Below, piece after piece: positions 1-9,441 of a stretch of DNA of 64,000 bases. The notes beneath the pieces are model-generated. The model searched no databases and was not told where the DNA came from. It worked only from the letters and a program-made list of their open reading frames with translations. Source of the DNA: CAIMFV01 sp040757715 (GTDB lineage: Bacteria; Pseudomonadota; Alphaproteobacteria; Caulobacterales; Caulobacteraceae). The DNA lies in the NCBI GenBank assembly GCA_040757715.1, contig JBFLWS010000007.1, forward strand, positions 105,202 through 169,201, given 5' to 3'. The translations under genes were made by a program, and so were the position numbers. Numbering within the stretch: the stretch's first letter is position 1; each line of letters starts with the position of its first letter.

Positions 1-144
1 CCAAGCATTCACCGCCCCCGCAAAGGTGATCGGCGAGCCAAAGCACGCACCCCGCCGAATTGTAGGGCTTTTTTAAGGATGGCCTGCAATCGTTACCGTT
101 AACATGGGCCAAGTTCGGCAGAGCAAGCTTCCGGAGCATTCGAC

Positions 145-1818
145 TTGAGCGCTAATGACTCGATTAAGGACCGCCTGGAATTCGTAGGCATCGGACCGGC
201 CGAAACGGCGCGGTTGCGCGCCCTGGCCCCGCTGGTGGACCGCGCGCTGGACGGTGTGCTGGACAAGTTCTACGCCCACGTTGCGGCGACACCGGGGGCG
301 GGGCACTTCTTCCGCGACACCTCGCACATGGCCGAAGCCAAGACGAAGCAGCGCAATCACTGGCGCGAGATCGTCCGCGGCGAGTTCGGCGCTGATTATG
401 TGCGCACGGTGGAGGCCATCGGTCTCGCTCATGCCCGATTGGGGGTCGAGCCGCGGTGGTACATCGGCGGCTACGCCCGGGTCACTGACGGCCTCGTCCA
501 GGCGCTGATTCAAGAGGGCTGGCCCAAATGGGCCGCCCCCGGCTCGGCCAAGGCGGATACGGTGGTGGCTTCGGTGAGCGCGGTGATGAAGGCCGCCCTC
601 CTGGACATGGACCTCGCCATCACCGTCTATCTTCAGCGCCTGGATGAACAGCGCGCGGCGGCCGAGGCGGCGCGCGAGGCCGACCAGGCCCGGCAGACCG
701 ACGCCCTCAACGCCATCGCCGAAGTGCTGGAACGCCTGGCCGCCGGCGATCTCAGCCGCGAGCTGGACGTGGCCGTGGCGCCCGAGTTCGACAAGATCAA
801 GGGCGACCTCAACCACACCATTCACCGCCTGGAATCGGCCATCGCCGGGGTGGGCCAGCGCGCCGTGGCCATCCGCGGCGGCTCCAACGAGATCGCTGCG
901 GCGGCCGACGACCTGTCCGCCCGCACCGAGCGCCAGGCGGCCAATCTGGAAGAGACCACCGCCGCCCTCACCGAAATCACCGAGATGGTGCGTCGCGCCG
1001 CCAATGACGCCGCCGGCGCCGCCGACAAGGTGAGCCAGGCCCGCCGCCGCGCCGAGGACTCCAACCATGTGATGGAGGAGGCCGTGCACGCCATCGACGA
1101 GATCCAGACCTCCTGGCGCCAGGTGGCCCAGACGGTGGAGATCATCGACGAGATCGCCTTCCAGACCAATCTTCTGGCCCTCAACGCCGGGGTGGAGGCC
1201 GCCCGCGCAGGCGAGGCGGGCCGGGGCTTCGCCGTGGTGGCCTCTGAAGTGCGGGCCCTGGCCCAGCGCTCCGCCGAGGCGGCCAAGGAGATCAAGGCCC
1301 TGATCCAGCGCGCCTCGGGCCAGGTGGAGACCGGGGTGCGCATGGTGGGCCGCACGGGCGAGGCCATGGCCGAGATCATCCGCCACGTGGGTGAGGCCGA
1401 CGGCTATGTCACCGGCATCGCCAGCCAGGCCCAGCAACAGGCCGCCGGCCTGCAGGAGGTGGCCCAGACCGTGCACCAGATGGACCAGGTCACGCAGCAG
1501 AACGCCGCCATGGTGGAGGAGGCCAACGCCGCCACCCGCACCCTCACCCAGGAGTGCGACGGCCTGGCCGAGCTGATGAGCCAGTTCCACCTGTCGGCCG
1601 AATTCGCCCCGCAGACCATCATGCGCTCCGCCCCGGCGCACCGCTTGGCCTCCGCGCCGGCCGCCCCGGCGGCGCGCCCGGTCCCGGGCAAGACCAACAC
1701 CTCCCCCGGCAAGTCCCCGACGGCCCAAGCCTTCATGCCCCAAGCCCCTATGGCCCAAGCCCCTATGGCCCAAGCCCCTATGGCCAAGGCCGCCGGGCAG
1801 GACTGGGAAGAGTTCTGA
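145..1818 (+). CDS. Globin-coupled methyl-accepting chemotaxis protein (soluble)
   Basis: Likely a cytoplasmic oxygen- or redox-sensing chemoreceptor that signals to CheA/CheW. Residues 1-160 resemble the sensor globin (protoglobin) family; a candidate proximal heme histidine is His96 in GLAHARLG, followed by WYIGGY. No transmembrane segment is visible. A HAMP-like helical stretch (about 185-240) leads into the signalling domain, whose hairpin tip (about 332-385) contains IDEIAFQTNLLALNAGVEAA and GRGFAVVASEVRALAQRS. The Ala/Pro-rich tail ends in DWEEF, resembling the NWETF-type pentapeptide that tethers CheR/CheB in other receptors. The start is a TTG at 145 with GGAG 8 bases upstream; it gives a complete globin domain. 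The heme role is family knowledge; the ligand is not proven here. Confidence 0.9.
   Translation: MSANDSIKDRLEFVGIGPAETARLRALAPLVDRALDGVLDKFYAHVAATPGAGHFFRDTSHMAEAKTKQRNHWREIVRGEFGADYVRTVEAIGLAHARLGVEPRWYIGGYARVTDGLVQALIQEGWPKWAAPGSAKADTVVASVSAVMKAALLDMDLAITVYLQRLDEQRAAAEAAREADQARQTDALNAIAEVLERLAAGDLSRELDVAVAPEFDKIKGDLNHTIHRLESAIAGVGQRAVAIRGGSNEIAAAADDLSARTERQAANLEETTAALTEITEMVRRAANDAAGAADKVSQARRRAEDSNHVMEEAVHAIDEIQTSWRQVAQTVEIIDEIAFQTNLLALNAGVEAARAGEAGRGFAVVASEVRALAQRSAEAAKEIKALIQRASGQVETGVRMVGRTGEAMAEIIRHVGEADGYVTGIASQAQQQAAGLQEVAQTVHQMDQVTQQNAAMVEEANAATRTLTQECDGLAELMSQFHLSAEFAPQTIMRSAPAHRLASAPAAPAARPVPGKTNTSPGKSPTAQAFMPQAPMAQAPMAQAPMAKAAGQDWEEF
1735..1788 (+). repeat. 15-bp tandem repeat in chemoreceptor tail
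   Basis: Three and a half near-identical 15-base units (ATGGCCCAAGCCCCT; the first unit differs by one base) encode MPQAP-MAQAP-MAQAP-MAKAA just before the C-terminal DWEEF. This likely acts as a flexible spacer between the signalling domain and the adaptation-enzyme tether. The unit is a multiple of three, so copy-number changes would keep the frame. Confidence 0.85.
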
Positions 1819-1922
1819 GCTCGAACGCGCAGGGCCGCGAAGGCGCTTGCAGAATAGCTGCGCGGTAGTAAATCCCGCTCGCAAGCGACGCACGCTTGGG
1901 GCGCAAGACCGGGGATCGAACA

Positions 1923-2807
1923 ATGCTGTGGTCGCGAACTCTGGCCGTCGTCGCGGCGGCTTGCTTGCTTGCGTCGCACGCCAGGGCCGATGAAGACGCC
2001 GCGCCGGCGAAGGCGCGCGACATCGACACCCAATTCATCTTCGGTTGGACCCAGGGCGCCGATGTGGGCGAGGCGCACGAGCAGGAGCTCGAATTCCAGA
2101 ACGACATCTTCGTCTCCAAGCGCGCCGGCCGCTATGCGGCGGTGCAAAGCCAGGTGCGCTACGAGACCGCGCCCATCGAAAATCTGCGCATCGAGCTGGG
2201 GGCGCCCATCACCGCCCACGACATTTCCGGCGTTCCGGGGCTCGATCATCGCTCGACCCTCGCCTTCCAAGGGCTGTCGGCGGAGGCGCGCTACAAGCTC
2301 CTGTCCCGCGACAAGGCCCTGGTGGGCCTCACCGTGGGGGTCGAGCCGCACTGGAGCCGGATCGATGATACGAGCGGCGAACGGGTGCAGAGCTACGGCG
2401 CGGAATTCACTCTGGCGGTGGATCGCGAGCTGGTGGAGGATAAGGTCTATGCAGCGGCCAACCTAAGCTTCGATCCCGAGATCGGCCGCGCCCGCGGCGC
2501 GCCCCGCTGGGAGCGCCAGTCCACCCTCGGGGCCAGTTTCAGCCTCACCCGCCTGTGGGCCAAGGGAGTGTTCTTCGGCGGCGAAGCGCGTTGGCTGCGC
2601 GCCTATGACGGGGCGGGATTGAACCGCTACGCCGGCCAGGCCCTGTTCGTCGGCCCGACCTTTCTCATCGCCCTTAGCGAGCGGGTGATGATCTCGGGCG
2701 CCTGGAGTTATCAGATCGCCGGCGGCGAGCATGGCTCATCCGTCGCGCTCGACCTCGCCGATTTCAGTCGCCACCAGGCCACGCTTCGGGCCGAATACAA
2801 TTTCTAA
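1923..2807 (+). CDS. Exported outer-membrane beta-barrel-like protein
   Basis: Predicted exported protein of 294 residues, family not recognised. Residues 1-22 (MLWSRTLAVVAAACLLASHA plus RA) form a typical signal peptide ending AxA. The mature part alternates hydrophobic and polar residues in many short strands (for example FFGGEARWLRAYDG) and ends LRAEYNF, an aromatic C-terminus typical of Bam-assembled barrels. The ATG at 1923 was preferred to an upstream TTG at 1896 because it has GGGGA nearby and begins the signal peptide exactly. It lies 104 bp after the chemoreceptor gene. It could be a porin-like or surface assembly protein; no substrate can be inferred. Confidence 0.7.
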   Translation: MLWSRTLAVVAAACLLASHARADEDAAPAKARDIDTQFIFGWTQGADVGEAHEQELEFQNDIFVSKRAGRYAAVQSQVRYETAPIENLRIELGAPITAHDISGVPGLDHRSTLAFQGLSAEARYKLLSRDKALVGLTVGVEPHWSRIDDTSGERVQSYGAEFTLAVDRELVEDKVYAAANLSFDPEIGRARGAPRWERQSTLGASFSLTRLWAKGVFFGGEARWLRAYDGAGLNRYAGQALFVGPTFLIALSERVMISGAWSYQIAGGEHGSSVALDLADFSRHQATLRAEYNF

Positions 2808-3009
2808 TGGGCGGGCGGCGCGCCCGATGGCGAGATGCGGCTTGTCTTTGCGGCCAAAATCGCCCATAAGACGAAGATCAAATCTCGTTCTGGCTCGCAC
2901 TAGCCCAGGCCGGGGGAATCTCCGCGCTCCGCATCTCGACCCTTTCCGAAAATTTGATCTCCAGGCGCAGCTTCTGCGCGCTAACGCCTGTCCGAAAAGG
3001 GACTGATAA

Positions 3010-3219
3010 ATGCAAGTTGGTACTGTGAAGTGGTTCAATGCGACCAAGGGTTACGGCTTCATCGAGCCGGAAGCTGGCGGCGGCGACGTGTTCGTGCACA
3101 TCTCGGCCGTGGAACGCGCGGGCCTGCAGACCCTGCGCGACGGCCAGAAGATCGGCTACGAGCTGGAAACCGACCGCCGCTCGGGCAAGACCTCGGCCGG
3201 CTCGCTGCAAGCGCTCTGA
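3010..3219 (+). CDS. Cold shock protein (CspA family)
   Basis: A 69-residue single-stranded nucleic acid binding protein, probably an RNA chaperone. The whole protein is one cold-shock domain: VKWFNATKGYGFI is RNP1 and DVFVHISAVERAG is RNP2. The 202-base upstream stretch without a gene is long enough for the structured 5' leader common to csp mRNAs, but no specific fold was established. It is monocistronic: a strong hairpin follows at 3242-3268. A paralogue lies at 23853-24062. Confidence 0.95.
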   Translation: MQVGTVKWFNATKGYGFIEPEAGGGDVFVHISAVERAGLQTLRDGQKIGYELETDRRSGKTSAGSLQAL

Positions 3220-3241
3220 TCCTTTCGGATCGACGATCCTT

Positions 3242-3268
3242 CGCCGGACGCGCCCGCCGCGTCCGGCG
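3242..3268 (+). terminator. Hairpin terminator after csp
   Basis: Perfect 11-bp stem (CGCCGGACGCG pairing with CGCGTCCGGCG) with a 5-base loop, 22 bases after the csp stop, followed by CTTTGG. The T-run is weak, so termination may be only partly intrinsic. It sits between the convergent csp and acyltransferase genes and could serve both. Confidence 0.65.
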
Positions 3269-3279
3269 CTTTGGCGTGC

Positions 3280-4407
3280 TCAAATGCGCGTCGTGCGCGC
3301 GACTTCGGCGGCTTGCGGCCCGGCGGGGCCTCGCCAACCGGGCCAGCGCGCTTCACGCAGCCAGCGGCGCGCTGGGCGCTCGACGAGGTGATGCGCCGTC
3401 GCCGCGACGCCGGTGAGCACTATGACAAACAGCGGCAAGGTGAACCCGCCCGCCCGCCCATCAACGCCCATCTGATCGACGAGGCGAAAATAGACCAGTC
3501 CCACAGGGATGCAGCACATGTAGACGGCGTAGCTGATCTCGCCGAGATAGACCAAGGCTTGACCGCCGCCACGCCACGGGCGCTGCTCCGGTGCGCCGGC
3601 CAGCGCCAGGATGACCAAGCCAAGCGCCGCAATGATGAGCGGATCGGGGGCGCTGGCGATCGCCAGAAGCGGCGGCGCTGACAATGCGGCGATCCTGGCG
3701 ACGACGGGGACGGCGAGGCCGCGTTCGCCCAGCTTGCGCCAGAGGAGATAGAGCGCGGCGCCCATCAAGAAGCAGGGCGCGATCCGCACCACGCCCCAGG
3801 CCAGGGTGGCCCCTGTGAGCGGGACGCCGGAAAAGTGCGGAAACCCGACATAGAGCGCTCCCGCGAAGATCAAGGCTGCGAGCACCGCGACCAACGGGCG
3901 GCGTCGAAATCCGAGGGCGAGCCAGAGCGTCGCCGGAAAGGTCAGATAGGCGAACCACTCCGCTGAAATCGACCAGGAGGGGTGGTTCCAGCCGCCGGCC
4001 ATGCCGAGCCCCCAGGCCTGCAGCAGAAGGAGTTGCGCCGGTAAGGACGACCACTTCACCACCTCGCCATGACCGGACCCGAGCACCGAAGCGACGCTGG
4101 CGAGCGCGCCGATGCCCACGAGCGTGGCCAGATGCAGCGGATAGACCCGGGCGATCCGGGCCCACAGGAACGCGCCGTAGCGGAACCGCCCTGCGCACGC
4201 CTGATCAAAGTAGACGTGGCAGAGAATGAACCCGGACAGGATGAAGAACAGCTCGACGCCCAGATAGCCCTTGGCGATCAGGGCGGGCGGCGGCGCGCCC
4301 GTCGCTGTGCTCCAATGGTGATAGAGCACCACCCAGAGCGCAGCCACGTAGCGGATGGCGGTCAAGCCATCGAGCTGGGCTTTCTCCGTGGGCGGGGGCG
4401 TCTCCAT
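3280..4407 (-). CDS. Acyltransferase 3 family membrane protein
   Basis: Integral membrane O-acyltransferase of the OafA/YrhL type, which usually acetylates cell-surface glycans. About ten hydrophobic segments are visible. The N-terminal part has the family signature: LDGLTAIRYVAALWVVLYHH (catalytic His region), then GYLGVELFFILSGFILCHVY and an R-x-RIARVYPLHL segment. The ATG at 4407 gives METPPPTEKAQLDG; two upstream in-frame starts (4422 ATG, 4443 TTG) would only add a few residues. It is convergent with csp and 59 bp upstream of the stop of the copper operon on the opposite side. The substrate is unknown. Confidence 0.85.
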   Translation of the reverse strand: METPPPTEKAQLDGLTAIRYVAALWVVLYHHWSTATGAPPPALIAKGYLGVELFFILSGFILCHVYFDQACAGRFRYGAFLWARIARVYPLHLATLVGIGALASVASVLGSGHGEVVKWSSLPAQLLLLQAWGLGMAGGWNHPSWSISAEWFAYLTFPATLWLALGFRRRPLVAVLAALIFAGALYVGFPHFSGVPLTGATLAWGVVRIAPCFLMGAALYLLWRKLGERGLAVPVVARIAALSAPPLLAIASAPDPLIIAALGLVILALAGAPEQRPWRGGGQALVYLGEISYAVYMCCIPVGLVYFRLVDQMGVDGRAGGFTLPLFVIVLTGVAATAHHLVERPARRWLREARWPGWRGPAGPQAAEVARTTRI

Positions 4408-4466
4408 GCGACATGTTCGCATAGAGGGCTTAAGGCTTGCCAAATCCCGCGCCCCTGTACGTTCGC

Positions 4467-4808
4467 CTAAAGGGGCGTGAGCTTGGTGATGACGGCCTTG
4501 TGGTCGAGCATTTCCACCTCGAAGCGGATCTTGTCTCCGACCTTCAGCCCCGTCAGCAGCTTGGACGACTTGACCTTGAAGCCCATGGTCATGCCGGGCC
4601 AGCCGAAGGCGTCGATCGGCGTGTGCTCGATGGTCACGGTGTTTTTGTCCGGCTGAAGACCGCGAATGACGCCGGTGGCTAAGCCTGATTTCGCCGGCAG
4701 GGGCGCGGCGTGATTCATGCCGGGCATATCGTGCATCGGCTGGGCGGCCGCCGCACCGACCAGGGCGAGGGAGGCCATGGCCGCAAGACTCATATGACGA
4801 AGGTGCAT
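4467..4808 (-). CDS. cusF: CusF-like periplasmic copper chaperone
   Basis: Small exported Cu(I)/Ag(I)-binding protein, 113 residues. A signal peptide (about 1-22, ending AAAAQ) is followed by a Met/His-rich segment (MHDMPGMNH) and a CusF beta-barrel domain with the conserved W-x-GMTM motif in FGWPGMTMGFKV, where Trp and the two Met bind Cu(I) in known CusF. It is the last gene of the cusCBAF operon, starting two bases after the cusA stop. Expected role: deliver periplasmic copper to the CusB adaptor. Confidence 0.88.
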   Translation of the reverse strand: MHLRHMSLAAMASLALVGAAAAQPMHDMPGMNHAAPLPAKSGLATGVIRGLQPDKNTVTIEHTPIDAFGWPGMTMGFKVKSSKLLTGLKVGDKIRFEVEMLDHKAVITKLTPL

Positions 4809-4810
4809 TG

Positions 4811-7800
4811 TCAGATCCTTTCGGGGTGGGAGGGGGTGGTGGCGAGCGACGGGGTGCGCCGCCGCAGGAGCACGTAGGCCGCCGGAATGACGAACATGGA
4901 CATGAGCGGGGCGGTGAGCATTCCGCCGATCATGGGCGCGGCGATGCGGCTCATCACTTCCGACCCTGCGCCATGGCCGACGAGGATCGGGGTCAGGCCC
5001 GCCAGGATCACCGCCACGGTCATGGCCTTGGGCCGCACCCTTTGCAGGGCGCCTTGCCGCACGGCGGCTTCGACCTCGGCGGGGGAAGTGATGTCATGGC
5101 GCGCGCGCATGGCTTGGCGCAGATAGATCAGCATGACCACGCCGAACTCCGCCGACACCCCAGCGAGGGCGATGAAGCCGACACCGGTGGCCACGGATTG
5201 GTGGAAGCCGAGCAGGTAGAGCGTCCAGATCCCGCCCGTGAGGGCGAAGGGCAGGGTGGCCATGATCAGGCCCGCCTCGTCCAGGCGCCCGAAGGTCAGG
5301 TAGAGCAGGACGAAGATGATCAGCAGCGTCGCCGGGACCACCAGCGTCAGCCGCTCCATGGCCCGTTCCAGATATTCGAACTGTCCGGAATAGGCGATGG
5401 AGACGCCGGGGCTCAGCTTCACCCTGCCCGCCACCGCCTGTTGCAGGTCGTGCGCCACCGAGGCGATGTCGCGCCCGCGCACGTCGATATAGACCCAGGT
5501 CGATGGCCGCGCGTTCTCCGTCTTCAACATGGGCGGGCCGTCGGCGATCTCCACCTTGGCGACGCTGGCGAGGGTGATCTGCTGCCCGCCGGGGGTGAGG
5601 ATGGGCAGGTTTCTCAAGCCCTCCAGACTGTCGCGGAGCTCGCGCGGATAGCGGACATTGATGGGATAGCGCGCCAAACCTTCGACGGTCTCGCCCACGG
5701 CTTCGCCGCCCACCGCCCCGGCGATGATCTCCTGAAGATCGGCGATGTTCAGGCCGAACCGCGCCGCCGCAGCGCGGTCGATGTCGACATTGACGTAGCG
5801 GCCTCCGGTCAAGCGCTCCGCCAGCGCCGAGCTGACGCCGGGCACGGTCTTGGCGACCTCGCCCACGTCCCGCGCGATCCGGTCGATCTCGGCGAGGTCA
5901 GCCCCGGAGACCTTCACGCCTATGGGGCTCTTGATCCCCGTGGCCAGCATGTCGATGCGGTTGCGGATCGGAGGGACCCAGATATTGGCGAGCCCGGGGA
6001 CCTTCACCGTTTCGTCTAGGGTCTCGATGAGCTTCGCCGGCGTCATGCCCGCTCGCCATTCGCTGCGTGGTTTGAACTGGATCGTGGTCTCGAACATTTC
6101 CATGGGGGCTGGATCGGTGGCGCTTTCCGCGCGCCCGGCCTTGCCGAACACGGTGCGCACCTCGGGCACGGATTTGATGAGCCGATCGGTCTGTTGCAGC
6201 AGCTCGCCCGCCTTGGCGGCCGACAGGCCAGGCAGGGCCGAGGGCATGTACAGAAGATCGCCTTCGTCGAGCTGAGGCATGAACTCGCCGCCCAGCTGAC
6301 TCAGCGGCCAGGCCGTGGTGGCGAAGGCGAGGGCTGCGACCACCAGCGTCGTCCGCGGACGCCTCAGCACCCAATTGAGCGCTGGACTATAGACCTTGGT
6401 CAGCGCGCGATTGATCGGATTGCCGTCTTCCTTGGGAATCTTGCCGCCAATCAACCAACCCATCAGCACCGGAACGAGCGTCACCGAGAGGATCGCAGCG
6501 CCGGCCATGGCGTAGGTCTTGGTGAAGGCGAGCGGCGTGAAAAGCCGCCCTTCCTGGCCTTGCAGGGTGAACACCGGGGCGAACGACAGGGTGATGATGA
6601 CGAGGCTGAAGAACAGGGCCGGGCCGACCTCCACCGCAGCCTCGGTGATCAGCCGCCAGCGCTCGGTCCGGTTCAATACCGTCTCAGGATGTTCGGCCTG
6701 CCAATGCTCGAGCTTCTTGTGCGCGTTCTCGACCATCACGACGGCCGCATCGACCATGGCGCCGATGGCGATGGCCACGCCGCCCAGCGACATGATGTTG
6801 GCGTTCACACCCTGCGCCTTCATCACCAGGAGCGCGAACAGCACCCCAAGCGGCAGGGTCACGATGGCCACGAGAGCGGACCTTGCGAGGCCGAGGAACA
6901 GCACGCAGACCAGGGCGACGATGACGAATTCCTCGATCAGCTTGCCGCGCAGGTTGTCCAGCGCCTTGTCGATGAGTTCGGAGCGGTCATAGGTGGCGAC
7001 CACCTCCACCTCGGCCGGCAAGCTCGATTTCAGCGCGGTAAGCTTGGCCTTCACCGCGCCGATGGTTTCGCGAGCATTCTTGCCGGACCTGAGTACGACG
7101 ACGCCCCCCGCGACTTCGCCTTGACCGTTGAGTTCGGCGACGCCGCGGCGCATTTCGGGGCCGAGCTGGATCGTCGCCACATCGCCCAGCCGAACGGCGA
7201 CGCCGCCGGCGCCCGTCTTCAGGGGGATGGCGCGAAAGTCGTCCAGGGATTTGAGATAGCCGCCAGAGCGCACCATGTATTCGGCTTCGGCGAGCTCCAG
7301 CACCGCGCCGCCGGTCTCCTGATTGGCGCGCTGGATGGCGGCCACGGCCTGCTGTTGGGTGACGCCGAACGCCGCCAGTTTGGCGGGGTCGAGGACCACC
7401 TGGTAGGCCTTGACCATGCCGCCGATGCTGGCGACCTCGGCCACGCCGGGCAGGCTTTTCAGCTCAAAGCGTAAAAACCAGTCCTGCAAGGAACGCAGCT
7501 CGGCCAGGTCGTGGCGACCGCTGCGATCCACCAGCGCGTATTCATAAACCCAGCCCACGCCGGTGGCGTCCGGCCCCAGCGAAGCCTTCGCCCCCGCCGG
7601 CAGCTTGCTCTGCACCTGGTTCAGATATTCGAGCACCCGCGAGCGCGCCCAGTAGAGGTCGGTCCCGTCCTCGAACAGCACATAGACAAAGCTGTCGCCG
7701 AAGAAGGAATAGCCGCGCACCGTCTTCGCCCCCGGCACGGACAGCATGGTGGTGGTGAGCGGGTAGGTGACCTGATTTTCAACGATCTGCGGCGCCTGGC

Positions 7801-7963
7801 CCGGATAGGAGGTGCGCACGATCACCTGCACGTCAGACAGGTCGGGCAGGGCGTCCACGGCGGTGGTGCGGAGGGCGAAGAGCCCCGCCGCCGCGAGTAC
7901 GACGGCCGCGAGAACCACGAGAAACCGCCGCTGGACCGAGGCGCGGATGAGACGGGCGATCAT
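4811..7963 (-). CDS. cusA: CusA-type heavy-metal RND efflux pump
   Basis: Inner-membrane proton-driven metal exporter of the HME-RND family, 1050 residues (usual length about 1040). The start MIARLIRASVQRRFLVVLAA and the segment AVDALPDLSDVQVIVRT are typical CusA/CzcA. TM4 carries AIGAMVDAAVVMVENAHKKL with the proton-relay Asp. The copper/silver subgroup signature RIDMLATGIKSPIG supplies a candidate export methionine, and a second Met-rich stretch is APMEMFET. It overlaps cusB by 4 bp and precedes cusF by 2 bp, showing tight co-translation. Monovalent copper/silver specificity is inferred from the partner CusF domains and the methionines. Confidence 0.95.
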   Translation of the reverse strand: MIARLIRASVQRRFLVVLAAVVLAAAGLFALRTTAVDALPDLSDVQVIVRTSYPGQAPQIVENQVTYPLTTTMLSVPGAKTVRGYSFFGDSFVYVLFEDGTDLYWARSRVLEYLNQVQSKLPAGAKASLGPDATGVGWVYEYALVDRSGRHDLAELRSLQDWFLRFELKSLPGVAEVASIGGMVKAYQVVLDPAKLAAFGVTQQQAVAAIQRANQETGGAVLELAEAEYMVRSGGYLKSLDDFRAIPLKTGAGGVAVRLGDVATIQLGPEMRRGVAELNGQGEVAGGVVVLRSGKNARETIGAVKAKLTALKSSLPAEVEVVATYDRSELIDKALDNLRGKLIEEFVIVALVCVLFLGLARSALVAIVTLPLGVLFALLVMKAQGVNANIMSLGGVAIAIGAMVDAAVVMVENAHKKLEHWQAEHPETVLNRTERWRLITEAAVEVGPALFFSLVIITLSFAPVFTLQGQEGRLFTPLAFTKTYAMAGAAILSVTLVPVLMGWLIGGKIPKEDGNPINRALTKVYSPALNWVLRRPRTTLVVAALAFATTAWPLSQLGGEFMPQLDEGDLLYMPSALPGLSAAKAGELLQQTDRLIKSVPEVRTVFGKAGRAESATDPAPMEMFETTIQFKPRSEWRAGMTPAKLIETLDETVKVPGLANIWVPPIRNRIDMLATGIKSPIGVKVSGADLAEIDRIARDVGEVAKTVPGVSSALAERLTGGRYVNVDIDRAAAARFGLNIADLQEIIAGAVGGEAVGETVEGLARYPINVRYPRELRDSLEGLRNLPILTPGGQQITLASVAKVEIADGPPMLKTENARPSTWVYIDVRGRDIASVAHDLQQAVAGRVKLSPGVSIAYSGQFEYLERAMERLTLVVPATLLIIFVLLYLTFGRLDEAGLIMATLPFALTGGIWTLYLLGFHQSVATGVGFIALAGVSAEFGVVMLIYLRQAMRARHDITSPAEVEAAVRQGALQRVRPKAMTVAVILAGLTPILVGHGAGSEVMSRIAAPMIGGMLTAPLMSMFVIPAAYVLLRRRTPSLATTPSHPERI

Positions 7964-9441
7964 CGAACGCTCTCCATCCGCTCAAGGCGGCGCACCACAG
8001 GGCCTTGCGGCGTCTCATCCAGCATGAAGCGCACATGGTCGCCGGGCTTGAACCCCTTGCCGATCGCGCTCGGGGACATGGCGAAGCTCATGGTCATGGC
8101 CGGCCACCCGAGGGCCGGGATGGCGTCGTGGCTGAGGGTGATCTCATCGCCCTTGAGCGCCTCGATCACGCCATGCCCATCCACCGCCTGCGCGGCGGGG
8201 GCTGGGGCCGGGGCGCCCGCCAAGGGCTTCACCGTGAGGCCGGCGAGACTGGCTTCTGAATCGATCAGGAACTGACCCGAGGCGACCACCTTCTGTCCCT
8301 CGCTCAGGCCCGCCAGCACTTCGATCCGGCCGTTGCTTTCCCGCCCGACCGTGACCTCCGCGGGCTGGAACCGCCCGCCATCGCCCGCCAGCATCACGAT
8401 GGCGCGCTTGCCGGTGCGGATCACTGACTCCGCGGGTATCAACAGCCCCTCCCGCGCCGCGCCTTGCAGGTGGACGACGGCGTACATGCTCGGCTTGAGG
8501 CGGCCGCTCGGGTTTGCGATCTCAATGCGCGCCTGCACCGTCCGACTGTCGGCCTGAGCCGCGGGCAAGATGGCGCTGACGCGTCCGTCAAAGCGCTCGC
8601 CGGGGAAGGCCGTCAGCGACGCGCTCGCCCGATCGCCGACCTTGACCATGGCGGCCACGGATTCTGGCAGCGAGAGGGTGAGCCAGATGGGCGACAGGGG
8701 CGCGATTTGGATGAGGGTCTGCCCGCTCGCCACCGTCATGCCCTGGCGGACATCCAGCGACTGCACGGCGCCGGCCACAGGCGCGGTCACGGTGAGCGTC
8801 GACGGCGCCTTTCCTGTGCGAACCAGGCGCTCGATGGCCTCGTCGGGCATGCCGAGCAGACGCAGCCTTTGCCGCGCCGCCGCCGTGAGCGCGGCGTCGC
8901 CCTGCCGCGAGAGGGCCAAGTATTCCGCAGCCGCACCGTTCCAGCTGGGAACCAGCACGTCGACCACGGGATCGCCGCGGCGCAGCACATCCCCGGGCGC
9001 TCGGCCATAGACGTGCTGCACGAAGCCCGCCGCCCGGGCTTGGACCACGGCGACGCCGCGCTGATTGAACTCCACCACCGCGGGCGCGTCCAAAGCGGTC
9101 GCCAGCTTGCCGCGCTCCACCACCGCGGTCCGCACGCCGAGCGTCTGCAAGCGATCGGGATCGATCTTCACACCGGTTCCGGACGGCGCGTCGTCGGCGT
9201 ATTTCGGAACCAGCTGCATATCCATGTAGGGCGACTTGCCCGGATGGTCGAAATGCTGGGACGGGTTCATCGGGTCGTACCAATAGAGGGGGCGATGGTC
9301 TGCGGACCCGGCCGTCGAAGCGGCGGGCGGCGCGGGCGCCCGCGTGAGCTGGCCGAGACCAAATCCTGCGCTGGCAGCGATCACTGCTATGGCGGCGGCC
9401 CCAGCGATCAGGGCACGTTTGTTGTGCAAGGCGTCGATCAT
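7960..9441 (-). CDS. cusB: CusB membrane-fusion adaptor with fused C-terminal CusF domain
   Basis: Periplasmic adaptor linking CusA to CusC, 493 residues. An N-terminal anchor segment (about 10-30) is followed by a heavy-metal-binding motif (LYWYDPMNPSQHFDHPGKSP), the lipoyl/hairpin/beta-barrel adaptor core, and, after an Ala/Pro linker (APAPAPAAQA), a complete CusF-like domain with ALGWPAMTMSFAMSP. The fusion means one copper-chaperone domain is covalently attached, in addition to the separate CusF gene. It overlaps cusC and cusA by 4 bp on either side. Confidence 0.93.
   Translation of the reverse strand: MIDALHNKRALIAGAAAIAVIAASAGFGLGQLTRAPAPPAASTAGSADHRPLYWYDPMNPSQHFDHPGKSPYMDMQLVPKYADDAPSGTGVKIDPDRLQTLGVRTAVVERGKLATALDAPAVVEFNQRGVAVVQARAAGFVQHVYGRAPGDVLRRGDPVVDVLVPSWNGAAAEYLALSRQGDAALTAAARQRLRLLGMPDEAIERLVRTGKAPSTLTVTAPVAGAVQSLDVRQGMTVASGQTLIQIAPLSPIWLTLSLPESVAAMVKVGDRASASLTAFPGERFDGRVSAILPAAQADSRTVQARIEIANPSGRLKPSMYAVVHLQGAAREGLLIPAESVIRTGKRAIVMLAGDGGRFQPAEVTVGRESNGRIEVLAGLSEGQKVVASGQFLIDSEASLAGLTVKPLAGAPAPAPAAQAVDGHGVIEALKGDEITLSHDAIPALGWPAMTMSFAMSPSAIGKGFKPGDHVRFMLDETPQGPVVRRLERMESVR

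Noticed and set aside
73..1923. 616-residue minus-strand ORF opposite the chemoreceptor
   Set aside because: Gly/Leu/His-rich translation without family features; typical antisense shadow in high-GC DNA over a clear MCP gene.
6194..7474. 426-residue plus-strand ORF opposite cusA
   Set aside because: His/Gly/Gln-rich shadow of the RND pump coding sequence.
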